Source of the DNA: Nitrospiraceae bacterium
Lineage (GTDB): Bacteria > Nitrospirota > Thermodesulfovibrionia > Thermodesulfovibrionales > UBA6898
Direction of reading: 5' to 3'
Length of the DNA stretch: 64,000 nucleotides
Assembly (NCBI GenBank): GCA_020347665.1
Contig: CP070737.1
Location: 1,875,806-1,939,805, forward strand
Shown: one piece after another, positions 55,063 to 63,662 of the stretch
Position numbering within the stretch: the first letter of the stretch is position 1
Layout of the letters: every line of letters starts with the position of its first letter
The notes under the pieces: generated by a model
Databases searched by the model: none
What the model was told of the DNA's origin: nothing
The model's input: only the letters and a program-made list of their open reading frames with translations
Translations under genes and position numbers: made by a program

Positions 55063-55533
55063 TTACCATCTATAATGGGCAAAAGCCTTGTTAGCCTCGG
55101 CCATTTTGTGGGTATCTTCCCTCTTCTTGATGGAAGCCCCGGTTTTATTAAAAGCATCAAGCAATTCACCAGCGAGTCGTTCTCTCATCGTCTTCTCGCC
55201 TCTTGATCGGGAATAGTTGATTATCCAGCGAAAGCCTAAAGCCATACGCCGCTGAGGCCTTATTTCCACCGGCACCTGGTACGTCGCACCACCAACCCGC
55301 CTGGCCTTCACCTCTACCAGGGGTTTTACATTCTCCAGTGCTGTCTTGAACACCTTGAGGGGGTCATTACCGGTTTTCTTTCCTATCACGTCAAATGCTC
55401 CGTAACAAATACCTTCAGAGACTGATTTACTTCCGTTTTCCATTAACACATTTATAAATTTGCTCACAATTTTGCTGTTATATTTGGGGTCCGGCAAGAT
55501 TTCTCTTTTTTCGGCAACTCTTCTTCTCGGCAT
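55063..55533 (-). CDS. rpsG: 30S ribosomal protein S7
   Basis: 156 aa. [20 protein letters not shown] and [20 protein letters not shown] are S7 signatures. It nucleates 30S head assembly and may repress this operon, as S7 does in E. coli. Lies 12 nt after rpsL. Confidence 0.98.
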   Translation of the reverse strand: MPRRRVAEKREILPDPKYNSKIVSKFINVLMENGSKSVSEGICYGAFDVIGKKTGNDPLKVFKTALENVKPLVEVKARRVGGATYQVPVEIRPQRRMALGFRWIINYSRSRGEKTMRERLAGELLDAFNKTGASIKKREDTHKMAEANKAFAHYRW

Positions 55534-55545
55534 TATCTGCTCCGC

Positions 55546-55917
55546 CTATTTCGGTCTTTTTGTTCCATATTTTGATCGTCCGCGACGCCTGTCAGCAACT
55601 CCCATGGAATCGAGCGTGCCTCTAATAATATGGTATCTCACACCCGGTAAGTCCTTCACCTTGCCACCCCGTATCATAACAATCGAGTGCTCCTGAAGAT
55701 TATGTCCGATTCCTGGGATATACGAAGTGACTTCCATCGCATTGGTCAGTCTCACCCTGGCAACCTTCCTCAACGCCGAATTCGGCTTTTTAGGCGTCGT
55801 CGTATAGACTCTGACGCAAACGCCCCTTTTCTGAGGGCAGGATTTTAACGCAGGACTTTTCGTTTTTTTTACAGCACTCTTACGACCCTGCTTAACGAGC
55901 TGTGCAATTGTCGGCAC
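55546..55917 (-). CDS. rpsL: 30S ribosomal protein S12
   Basis: 123 aa from a GTG start at 55917 with GGAGGTAAC upstream. [20 protein letters not shown] includes the wild-type Lys of the streptomycin site, and [16 protein letters not shown] marks the C-terminal half. First gene of the long translation/transcription operon. Confidence 0.98.
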   Translation of the reverse strand: MPTIAQLVKQGRKSAVKKTKSPALKSCPQKRGVCVRVYTTTPKKPNSALRKVARVRLTNAMEVTSYIPGIGHNLQEHSIVMIRGGKVKDLPGVRYHIIRGTLDSMGVADRRRGRSKYGTKRPK

Positions 55918-55977
55918 GTTACCTCCACAAACAACAAAACTGTTATAATTTTCCTCGCTCTGGGGAAAAACCTTAAA

Positions 55978-56006
55978 AGCTTACCAAAGTTACTTTTCTT
56001 TGTCAA
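55978..56006 (-). promoter_or_regulatory. Main promoter of the rpsL-rpoC operon
   Basis: On the minus strand TTGACA (56001-56006), a 17-bp spacer and TAAGCT (55978-55983), about 60 nt before the rpsL GTG. A second TATAAT (56053-56058) lies farther upstream with a poor -35 and may be another start. Confidence 0.75.
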
Positions 56007-56164
56007 GCTAATTACAATACTACCGTACATACTTCTCTTCTGGTAAATATGTATTATACCATTTATTGATTATTTGCATAACAAAAATCAATACACCAGA
56101 ATTTATTGTGCCCGGATGGGATCAGTGCCTCCTCATCGACCCCTCATTCCCTGAATACCCTGTT

Positions 56165-56194
56165 TTGACAGCCTGTGAAACACCGGAGTATAAT
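56165..56194 (+). promoter_or_regulatory. Perfect consensus sigma70 promoter of the PBP1A gene
   Basis: TTGACA (56165-56170), 18-bp spacer, TATAAT (56189-56194). The expected transcription start, about 7 nt after the -10 box, falls at or next to the ATG at 56202, which suggests a leaderless mRNA. The GGAG at 56185-56188 lies in the spacer and would not be transcribed. Confidence 0.7.
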
Positions 56195-56201
56195 CACTTT
56201 T

Positions 56202-58505
56202 ATGAAATTTAAAATCCTCATTGTATCAACCATAATAACGATAGTGATGGGTGGAATTGTTGGCAGCTACGTTTCCATACAGGCGACGTTACCATCAATC
56301 GATGAACTCAAGCAGTATGCTCCGGCCAGGGGATCAAAGATTTATGCGAATGACAATGCCTTGGTTGGAGAATTAAAAATTGAAAAAGGAGTGTTTGCTG
56401 TTATCGACGATATTCCCGAGGATCTTATGAATGCAATTATTGCTGTTGAAGACGCTCGATTCTGGCGACACAAAGGCCTCGACTATATCGCAATTGCCAG
56501 AGCAGTCATCAAAGACCTGATCCACGTCAGCCTGAAGGAAGGGGGAAGCACCATAACCCAGCAGCTCGCAAAAGTTGTCTATCTGAGTCCGAGGAAATCT
56601 TTTAAGAGAAAAATTATAGAGGCTTTTCTTGCAATAAAACTGGAGAAGAATCTGAGCAAGCGAGAGATCCTTGAATTATATCTCAACAAAATCTATTTCG
56701 GGCATGGGGCGTACGGCGTGGAAATGGCTGCCCAGACATATTTCGGCAAATCCGTGAAGAACCTGAACCTAGCTGAAGCATCGTTAATTGCCGGTCTGAC
56801 CAAGGCCCCTTCCACCTATTCTCCTTACAACAATCTGAAAAAAGCAAAGGCCAGGCAGCAGATTGTGCTTATGAGGATGGTGGAAGAGAATTATATAACG
56901 GTTGAAGATAAAGAGCGGATTTACCGGCAACCGTTGTACCTTTCAAACCTCAAAAGAAGTGTTGGTGTCAACAGTTATTTCATAGAATACGTTCGAAAGC
57001 AGCTTGAAGACACCTACGGGATTGATGAGGTATACAATGGCAATTTAAGCGTATATACAACCCTTGACAGACAGATGCAGGCTGCCGCTGTGAACGCCCT
57101 TCAGGCCGGGCTGAGAGAGATCGACAAGCGCCGGGGATGGCGCGGGCCCGTTGCCCATAAGGATAACTTTAATATTGAGCAGGAGATGACAGGCAAAAAG
57201 CTCCCATCATCCGTAGTTGTCAGTCCCGGCGATATATATTCCGGTCTTGTACTGAGTGTGACAAAAAAAGAGGCTCGCATTAAAACCCGCGGTATCATCG
57301 GCAGGCTTTCCCTTAAAGATGCTTCATGGGCCTCAAGCGTTCTCGATTCAAGAACGGGGAAAACGCGTACAGTAAGAAATTTCAGCCTGCAGAAGACATT
57401 GAAGCCAGGTGATATTGTAAAAGTCAGCATCAAACAGGTGAAAGGGAAGAGAGTGCAGCTCGCCCTTGAGCAGGACCCTGCAGTAGAAGGATCCCTGGTC
57501 GCTGTCGAGCCGTATACCGGCTTTATAAAAGCCATGGTCGGGGGCTATGATTTCAAGAAGAGTGAATATAACAGAGCCATCTTCGCTGAACGACAGCCCG
57601 GATCGGCTTTTAAGCCGGTCATCTATGCCGCTGCGATGGATAACGGTTATACCCCCGCAAGCATCATCGTTGATGAACCGATCACCTATATGGAGGGTCA
57701 AGCAAATGAATGGAGTCCAGAAAATTACGACCGAGAATATCGCGGCCCTACCCGCCTGCGGGAGGCACTCGTTTACTCGAGAAATATTGTAACGGTTAAA
57801 CTGGCTGATGAGATGGGACTGGACGTTGTGATAAATTATGCGAAGCAACTTGGATTCAAGGGCCCCATTCCGAAAAATCCGAGTATCGCTCTGGGATCGT
57901 TCATTACGACACCGCTTGAGATGGCCTCGGTCTATAATGTGTTCGCCAGTAACGGGTTGCGGCTGAAACCGCTTTCAATAAAATATATCGTTGATGAAAA
58001 CGGCAGAGTTTTAGAAAGCAGTGAACCAGCGCCCGAACAGGTTATCAGTCCTCAGACCTCTTTTTTAATAACGTCCATGATGGAAGATGTTATTCAATAC
58101 GGAACGGGTTGGCGGGCAAAGGTTTTACCTCATCATGTTGCCGGAAAAACCGGCACGACCAATGAATATAGGGATGCCTGGTTCGTTGGCTTTTCAACAT
58201 CACTCACAGCATGCGTCTGGGTCGGCTTTGACGATTCCAAGACGCTGGGGCACAAGGAGACCGGATCAAAGGCAGCATCTCCCATATGGGTCGCTTTCAT
58301 GAATAATACACTAAAAGGAGAGCCTGAGGAATTTGTTGTACCGGAGGGAATAGTCCGTTATGTCATCGATCCTCAAACAGGCCTGCTGACCTATTACGAT
58401 ACCGGCATTGAAGAATATTTCAAGGAAGAAACTCAACCAAAACAGTTTTCCCCCACAAAATCCATATGGGAGCTGAGAGACCCTTCGAAACTGAACTTTG
58501 ATTAG
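56202..58505 (+). CDS. mrcA: Penicillin-binding protein 1A (bifunctional glycosyltransferase/transpeptidase)
   Basis: 767 aa from the ATG at 56202; an in-frame GTG at 56175 lies within the promoter. TM helix (ILIVSTIITIVMGGIVGSYV), GT51 domain with AVEDARFWRHKGLD and GGSTITQQLAKVVYLSPRKS, an OB-like insert (GDIYSGLVLSVTKKEARIKT), and a transpeptidase domain with SxxK in QPGSAFKPVIYAAAM, SxN in YSRNIVTVKL and KTGT in VAGKTGTTNEYRDAWFVGF. It polymerises and cross-links peptidoglycan at the outer face of the inner membrane. It is divergent from the rpsL operon. Confidence 0.95.
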   Translation: MKFKILIVSTIITIVMGGIVGSYVSIQATLPSIDELKQYAPARGSKIYANDNALVGELKIEKGVFAVIDDIPEDLMNAIIAVEDARFWRHKGLDYIAIARAVIKDLIHVSLKEGGSTITQQLAKVVYLSPRKSFKRKIIEAFLAIKLEKNLSKREILELYLNKIYFGHGAYGVEMAAQTYFGKSVKNLNLAEASLIAGLTKAPSTYSPYNNLKKAKARQQIVLMRMVEENYITVEDKERIYRQPLYLSNLKRSVGVNSYFIEYVRKQLEDTYGIDEVYNGNLSVYTTLDRQMQAAAVNALQAGLREIDKRRGWRGPVAHKDNFNIEQEMTGKKLPSSVVVSPGDIYSGLVLSVTKKEARIKTRGIIGRLSLKDASWASSVLDSRTGKTRTVRNFSLQKTLKPGDIVKVSIKQVKGKRVQLALEQDPAVEGSLVAVEPYTGFIKAMVGGYDFKKSEYNRAIFAERQPGSAFKPVIYAAAMDNGYTPASIIVDEPITYMEGQANEWSPENYDREYRGPTRLREALVYSRNIVTVKLADEMGLDVVINYAKQLGFKGPIPKNPSIALGSFITTPLEMASVYNVFASNGLRLKPLSIKYIVDENGRVLESSEPAPEQVISPQTSFLITSMMEDVIQYGTGWRAKVLPHHVAGKTGTTNEYRDAWFVGFSTSLTACVWVGFDDSKTLGHKETGSKAASPIWVAFMNNTLKGEPEEFVVPEGIVRYVIDPQTGLLTYYDTGIEEYFKEETQPKQFSPTKSIWELRDPSKLNFD

Positions 58506-58550
58506 CCTGTTTTCAGAGACAGCAGCGGGGACCGATACACACAATACAAT

Positions 58551-58976
58551 TTATTTTTTCAGCCTCTTCTTTTTTGACAGGTAGACGACACAGTCTTCAC
58601 ATATCTTGCCGGTTTCCCTGTTACAGATCATACGGTTCAGTTCCCAGCACGGTTTTGTCTTGTCTATGAAAGCCGAACATGTTTCTTTTCGTTCCTCGGA
58701 ACAGCTCGTAATTTCCCAGCACGGTGCGTAATCAAGGAGCTTCTTAATTCCCTCGATGCTTATCTTCTTATTATGAATAAGATCCCTGAGACATCGCAGC
58801 CATTTGATATCATTCTCTGAATAAAACCTGTTTTTGTTCCTGCGTGCCGGCTTTATTAAGCCATGTTTTTCATATAAACGGAGAGTCTGGTCTGTCGTCC
58901 CGATCAGTTCAGCCACAATACCGATCGGATATAACGGCATTTCTTTCTTTTCTTGCTCTGTAAGATCTCTCTTCAT
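58551..58976 (-). CDS. MerR-family regulator with a Cys-rich C terminus
   Basis: 141 aa. The MerR-type winged HTH is YPIGIVAELIGTTDQTLRLY followed by EKHGLIKPARRNKNRFYSEN and DIKWLRCLRDLIHNKKISIE. The usual dimer helix is short, and the C-terminal 55 residues carry eight Cys residues in PCWEITSCSEERKETCSAFI, KPCWELNRMICNRETGKICE and DCVVY. That could hold an Fe-S cluster or zinc. Effector and target are unknown; it is convergent with the PBP1A gene and divergent from atpB. Confidence 0.85.
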   Translation of the reverse strand: MKRDLTEQEKKEMPLYPIGIVAELIGTTDQTLRLYEKHGLIKPARRNKNRFYSENDIKWLRCLRDLIHNKKISIEGIKKLLDYAPCWEITSCSEERKETCSAFIDKTKPCWELNRMICNRETGKICEDCVVYLSKKKRLKK

Positions 58977-59088
58977 TTTTCTCTCGTTTTATCCCCTTCT
59001 TAAAAAACCAAAAAATAACATTTCGATTGTTAATGCTAATTATTAATACATTATTTAACTATAAAAAGCAAGTGTTTTATTTTTTATA

Positions 59089-59117
59089 TTGACAATTGTT
59101 ATGATCTTGGGTAAAGT
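59089..59117 (+). promoter_or_regulatory. atpBE promoter
   Basis: TTGACA (59089-59094), 17-bp spacer, TAAAGT (59112-59117), 30 nt before the atpB ATG at 59147. GGAGGG lies between as the RBS. The region to the MerR gene is very AT rich. Confidence 0.65.
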
Positions 59118-59146
59118 ACAGCGATTTTCCCCACAGGAGGGTTCGC

Positions 59147-59833
59147 ATGGAACATGAAGCCTTATTATTGGATATTTTCATCAATCCCGCAACAATTCCT
59201 CATTTTGTCTCTTACGCTTTTCTTGCATCCTTTCTGCTGATTATTTCTGCTCTCGTCGTCAGAAAATCTATTCAATTGGTACCCCGTGGTATACAGAATT
59301 TTATGGAATCAATTCTCGAGGGACTTTTGAACCTTTGCGAGGAATCGATCGGCCATCATTGGGGCAGGCATTTCTTTCCCCTTATCAGTACCATATTCAT
59401 GTTCATACTTCTCTGCAATTTTATGGGGTTGATTCCCGGTTTTACGTCTCCGACAAGTAATATTAATACAAATCTGTCAATGGCAATCCCGGTGTTTCTC
59501 GCAACTCATATCTATGGAGTCCGCGTGCACAAGGTTAAATATGTCAATCATTTCCTGGGGCCCATCCGATCGATAATCGCTTTGCCCCTCATGGCATTAA
59601 TGTTTATTATTGAAGGCATCGGTCATCTCGTAAGACCGATTACCCTTTCTGTCAGGCTGTTCGGAAATATGCTGGCCAAACATATTATTCTCGGGGTGCT
59701 TGCAGTACTGGTTCCGGCACTCATACCCGTGCTTATACTGGCCCTTGGCACACTGGTCAGCCTTATTCAGGCATTCGTATTTGTCCTTCTTTCTTCCCTT
59801 TATCTTGCAGGTGCTGTTGAAGAAGGACATTAA
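59147..59833 (+). CDS. atpB: F0F1 ATP synthase subunit a
   Basis: 228 aa with five or six helices. LCNFMGLIPGFTSPTSNINT is the family motif, and the essential Arg lies in LSVRLFGNMLAKHIILGVL. GLIQAFVFVLLSSLYLAGAV is the C-terminal signature helix. It forms the ion channel against the c-ring. Followed by atpE after 32 nt; the other F0F1 genes are not in this window. Confidence 0.96.
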   Translation: MEHEALLLDIFINPATIPHFVSYAFLASFLLIISALVVRKSIQLVPRGIQNFMESILEGLLNLCEESIGHHWGRHFFPLISTIFMFILLCNFMGLIPGFTSPTSNINTNLSMAIPVFLATHIYGVRVHKVKYVNHFLGPIRSIIALPLMALMFIIEGIGHLVRPITLSVRLFGNMLAKHIILGVLAVLVPALIPVLILALGTLVSLIQAFVFVLLSSLYLAGAVEEGH

Positions 59834-59865
59834 TTCAGAGAAATTAACGAAAGGAGGCAGCTGTC

Positions 59866-60210
59866 ATGAAAAAAGTTTTTTCGATAATGCTGATCGCATT
59901 GGCTCTCGTTTTCGTTCTCACACCATTTGTTTTTGCTGAAGAAGCAGCTGAAGCTGCTTCAGGAGATGCTTCAACCAAGGCTATGGCTGCCATTGCATGC
60001 GGAATTGGGATCGGCATTGCCGCCTTCGGTACCGGAATCGGACAGGGGATCGGTCTGGGCAAAGCATGTGAGGGAGCAGCAAGAAATCCCGGCGCAGCAG
60101 GCAAAATACAGGTTATTATGATCATCGGTCTCGCCATGATCGAATCCCTCTGTATTTATGCGCTTCTGGTTTCTCTCGGTATCCTCATCAACCTGAAGAT
60201 GTTTTTCTAG
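59866..60210 (+). CDS. atpE: F0F1 ATP synthase subunit c
   Basis: 114 aa, longer than the usual 75-80 because of an N-terminal signal-like extension ([20 protein letters not shown]...[14 protein letters not shown]). The two-helix hairpin has [20 protein letters not shown] and [20 protein letters not shown]. The ion-carrying Glu is in MIES; the Gln in GIGQG and the Ser after Glu are two of the residues used in Na+-binding c-rings. A strong terminator follows. Confidence 0.95.
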   Translation: MKKVFSIMLIALALVFVLTPFVFAEEAAEAASGDASTKAMAAIACGIGIGIAAFGTGIGQGIGLGKACEGAARNPGAAGKIQVIMIIGLAMIESLCIYALLVSLGILINLKMFF

Positions 60211-60242
60211 TACCGGCAGCTAAGTTCAATCTATAAGGGATA

Positions 60243-60272
60243 AAAAAGGGCAGGGTCACCTGCCCTTTTTTA
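60243..60272 (+). terminator. Intrinsic terminator after atpE
   Basis: AAAAAGGGCAGG (60243-60254) and CCTGCCCTTTTT (60259-60270) form a 12-bp stem around GTCA, with a T tail. It is symmetric and lies about 32 nt past the atpE stop. Confidence 0.9.
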
Positions 60273-60419
60273 TCATAACCGGACAGACCGGGATGCATTT
60301 CCGGAAGTATGATGCTGTGATCATACCCGTTTATCACAAGAATCCATAATACCTTTGTCCCGGGACTTATCCTGTTATAATAGGTTCAAACAGGGAAAAC
60401 ACCATAAGGGCTGTCTGAG

Positions 60420-61175
60420 ATGGAAAAAAAAATATTCCTGCAGTTGAGGGCAAACGCACTTGAAACGGCCAGAAAAATACGTTCGCCTTCTTTTTACGCA
60501 GCACATGAGAGCGAACTTGCCTCGTCATTCGACTATTTTTCAGGAAGCACGGTAATTCAGAAATGCAGATCATATGTCGACAGAGCGGTTCTGCACCCTG
60601 CTCATGGAGTGGATCATTGCGAGAAGGTAGCCCTTGAAGCAGGTGCGATTGTGCAGATCGAATATAAAAACAGAGGTCTGACCGGTATTGATGTTTCTGA
60701 TCTTCTCTTATGCGTCCATCTGGCAGGGCTATTACACGATATAAAAAGAATGGAGCAAGATCACACAATCGCCGGCAGCATTGAAGCCGAAAGAATATTG
60801 AACGGATTTGAACTCAATAACCGTTACCGGAAATATATTACTGCGGCAATACGGAATCACGAGGCTTTTAAAGAAGTGCAGGCATCTGAAGACGAACCAG
60901 CCAGAATCATCAGCGATGCACTCTACGACGCGGACAAGTTCAGATGGGGGCCTGACAATTTCATAACAACGGTATGGCTCATTATGGAATCCACGGGAAC
61001 TCCAGTGGCCAAGCTGTACAACAGCTTTGATAAGAAGATACGCGGTATACGGAAAATCAAGAATACCTTCAGGACAGAAATCGGCAGGCAGTACGGGCCT
61101 GAATTCATTGATCTCGGCATTGAAATTGGCAGTGCAATCTATAAAGATATGCAGGACATCATGAAAACGGCATGA
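60420..61175 (+). CDS. HD-domain phosphohydrolase-like protein
   Basis: 251 aa. HD motif residues are in HPAHGVDHCEKVALEAG, LAGLLHDIKRMEQDHT (HD pair) and SDALYDADKFRWGPDNF (final Asp), all in the order H...HD...D. It is otherwise helical and has no output or PAS domain. It likely hydrolyses a phosphorylated nucleotide. It is followed by ribF after 1 nt, which suggests a shared transcript. Confidence 0.82.
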   Translation: MEKKIFLQLRANALETARKIRSPSFYAAHESELASSFDYFSGSTVIQKCRSYVDRAVLHPAHGVDHCEKVALEAGAIVQIEYKNRGLTGIDVSDLLLCVHLAGLLHDIKRMEQDHTIAGSIEAERILNGFELNNRYRKYITAAIRNHEAFKEVQASEDEPARIISDALYDADKFRWGPDNFITTVWLIMESTGTPVAKLYNSFDKKIRGIRKIKNTFRTEIGRQYGPEFIDLGIEIGSAIYKDMQDIMKTA

Positions 61176-61176
61176 A

Positions 61177-62136
61177 ATGAAGCTCATTACTGACTTAACC
61201 GTGATTACGGAAAAATTTGAAAATACCGTCATAACCCTTGGCAACTTTGATGGTCTTCATAAGGGTCATCAGGAGCTGATACGTATGGTTATCAGGAGGG
61301 CACGAGAAATCGGAGGCAAGAGTCTTGTGGTAACATTCAGGCCCCACCCACTGAAAATTCTGGCACCGGAACAGTGCCCCCCCCTGATCAGCATTTATGA
61401 AGAAAAAATAAGACTCATGAAAAAATTGGGCATAGATGTGCTCGTAAAGATACCGTTTACAAAGGAATTCGCTTCAATGACACCGAGAGATTTCGTTAAG
61501 AATATTTTAAGTGATCTTCTCGGTGCCAAAGAAATATTTGTAGGGTATAATTACCGCTTTGGAAAAGGAAGAGAAGGCACAATAGAATCCCTAAAAACAT
61601 TCGGCCGGGAATTCGGCTTTGTAGTGCAGGAAGTTGAACAGGTCTCAATCAACGGAGAAACAATCAGCAGCACCAAGATACGGGACCTCTTAAAAGAGGG
61701 GGATGTTGAACATGCTGCCAGGCTTCTTGGACGACACTATGCAATCACGGGAGTTGTGATAAAAGGTGACGGCAGAGGAAAAACCATAGGGTTTCCGACA
61801 GCAAATATTGCCCCAAAACACTCGATTATGCCGGCTAACGGCGTGTATGCCGTGAAGATATCAGCGCGTGACAGATGTTACGACGGCGTTGCGAATGTCG
61901 GTCTGAGACCGACATTCGATAAAAAGGATCTTACCCTAGAGGCCCATATCTTCGACTTTAACGAGGATCTTTACGGTGAAGAGGTATCAACCTGCTTTAT
62001 CAGGAAGATTCGGGAAGAAAAGAAATTTCTGAATGTGGAAGCCTTAATCAAACAGATCAATGCTGACATCGACATAGCAAAAAGCATCTTTACCCAACAA
62101 GATGTATACGGGGCAGAGTGTGAATGCAAGCAGTAA
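61177..62136 (+). CDS. ribF: Bifunctional riboflavin kinase/FAD synthetase
   Basis: 319 aa. The N-terminal nucleotidyltransferase has TLGNFDGLHKGHQELIRMVI, FVGYNYRFGKGREGT and ISSTKIRDLLKEGDV. The C-terminal kinase domain has GDGRGKTIGFPTANI and NVGLRPTFDKKDLTLEAHIF. It makes FMN and then FAD from riboflavin, which serves the many flavoproteins. 1-nt spacing from the HD gene. Confidence 0.95.
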   Translation: MKLITDLTVITEKFENTVITLGNFDGLHKGHQELIRMVIRRAREIGGKSLVVTFRPHPLKILAPEQCPPLISIYEEKIRLMKKLGIDVLVKIPFTKEFASMTPRDFVKNILSDLLGAKEIFVGYNYRFGKGREGTIESLKTFGREFGFVVQEVEQVSINGETISSTKIRDLLKEGDVEHAARLLGRHYAITGVVIKGDGRGKTIGFPTANIAPKHSIMPANGVYAVKISARDRCYDGVANVGLRPTFDKKDLTLEAHIFDFNEDLYGEEVSTCFIRKIREEKKFLNVEALIKQINADIDIAKSIFTQQDVYGAECECKQ

Positions 62137-62146
62137 TGTCCGCAGA

Positions 62147-63439
62147 TCAGTGTTTAAACGCCCTCTGGCCGGTGAATACCATCGTCACCTGAGGAGCAGC
62201 CTCATTACATGCCTGAATGGATTCGAAATCCCTCTCAGAGCCGCCCGGCTGAACAATGACTGTGATACCCTCCCGCACGCCGACATCCACACCATCCCTG
62301 AAAGGGAAAAAAGCGTCCGAAACCATTGTTGAGCCGATAAGACCGCCCTTCTGCTGTTTCGACTCCTCATCTATTTCATGCAGTGCTGCCTGATCTCTTT
62401 TACCTTGCTCAGCTTCCAGCTCAAAGGTTTTATAGGGAATGCCGTATTTCCTGAAACAGAGGGCATCAGCGTATTTTGTATATGCCTTGAAGACCGCGAT
62501 CTCGGCAACACCAACGCGGTCCTGCTCACCGGTACCGATACCAACGGTTACCCCGTCTTTTACGTATATCACCGAGTTTGAGGTTATGCCCTGTTCTACA
62601 TTCCATCCAAAGAGCATATCATCATATTCCTTTTCAGTCGGCTCTCGTTCAATAGCATATTCTTTTTCTTTATAGATCGCCTTGGCAGGAAGAAAATCGT
62701 CCTTCGACCGTATATTATTTATGGGCGACTGCTGGACAATAATACCGCCGTCACTCAGGGATTTGAAATCAACAAAACGGAATGACGTGTATTGTGCAAG
62801 CTGCTTGATCTTATCGATCCTGACAATCCTGAGATTTTTTCTTTTTGCAAGGATATCTATAACGCCTTCTTCATAATCAGGCGCCCCAACAACCTCCAGA
62901 TAATTGCTGTTTACCAGTTCTGCCGCTTCTTTGTCCAACGGCCTGTTCACCACAAGACACCCTCCGAATGCTGCGATCCTGTCAGCCATATTCGCTTTGT
63001 CATATGCGTCAGAAACTGTTCGACCGTAAGCGACCCCGCACGGATTATTGTGCTTAAGGATTACGGCCGCAGGTCTGTCCATCAGGTATTTCATGATATT
63101 CAAACCATTATCAAGGTCTGTCAGATTTGTTTTACCCGGATGTTTGCCCGCCTGGATCATCTCTTCCTCCGTAATACTGCTTACGAGGCCATTTCCGGGG
63201 CTGATATACCGGCAGTCGGCAAGGGCCAGGTTGCCGTTGACAAGTTCGTAGAGAGCTGCCTGCTGATCAGGATTTTCACCATAGCGGAGCCCTTTTTCTA
63301 TCATTTCTCCAGTTTTTGGATCAGGGATTTTCCATGCCCGCTTTCTGTATACCAGTGTCTGCTCTCCAAACATTATTCTCATGTCATTGGGAAAATTATC
63401 ATCCATAATCGTTTTATACATCTTTTTTAACTCGGGCAT
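62147..63439 (-). CDS. Stand-alone AICAR transformylase (PurH formyltransferase domain only)
   Basis: 430 aa. LRYGENPDQQAALYEL and AAVILKHNNPCGVAYG (the KHxNPCG catalytic motif), SDAYDKANMADRIAAFGGCL, and VSDAFFPFRDGVDVGVREGI are AICAR transformylase hallmarks. The N-terminal IMP cyclohydrolase domain of ordinary PurH is absent: the protein starts MPELKKMYKTIMDDNF just before the transformylase fold. AAGGAGG precedes the ATG. It inserts the last formyl group in purine synthesis; IMP cyclisation must be done by another protein. Confidence 0.88.
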   Translation of the reverse strand: MPELKKMYKTIMDDNFPNDMRIMFGEQTLVYRKRAWKIPDPKTGEMIEKGLRYGENPDQQAALYELVNGNLALADCRYISPGNGLVSSITEEEMIQAGKHPGKTNLTDLDNGLNIMKYLMDRPAAVILKHNNPCGVAYGRTVSDAYDKANMADRIAAFGGCLVVNRPLDKEAAELVNSNYLEVVGAPDYEEGVIDILAKRKNLRIVRIDKIKQLAQYTSFRFVDFKSLSDGGIIVQQSPINNIRSKDDFLPAKAIYKEKEYAIEREPTEKEYDDMLFGWNVEQGITSNSVIYVKDGVTVGIGTGEQDRVGVAEIAVFKAYTKYADALCFRKYGIPYKTFELEAEQGKRDQAALHEIDEESKQQKGGLIGSTMVSDAFFPFRDGVDVGVREGITVIVQPGGSERDFESIQACNEAAPQVTMVFTGQRAFKH

Positions 63440-63662
63440 GTCGAGCCTCCTTGAAATATATGGTTACCAATGGCGTTTCTGAAAAGCCAGCTTATCCGCC
63501 AGAACAGCAGGGCGTACTGACGGTGAAAAGATGCCCCAAACAATCATACCAAAATCATGTCGCATGATGAAAGCATTTCGCTTGAGAAGACAGAATGCCA
63601 GTTTTCCTGTAAAATACAATTTCAGCAGTCTCTGCTGCATTTCGAAGGGATAAAGAGATACG

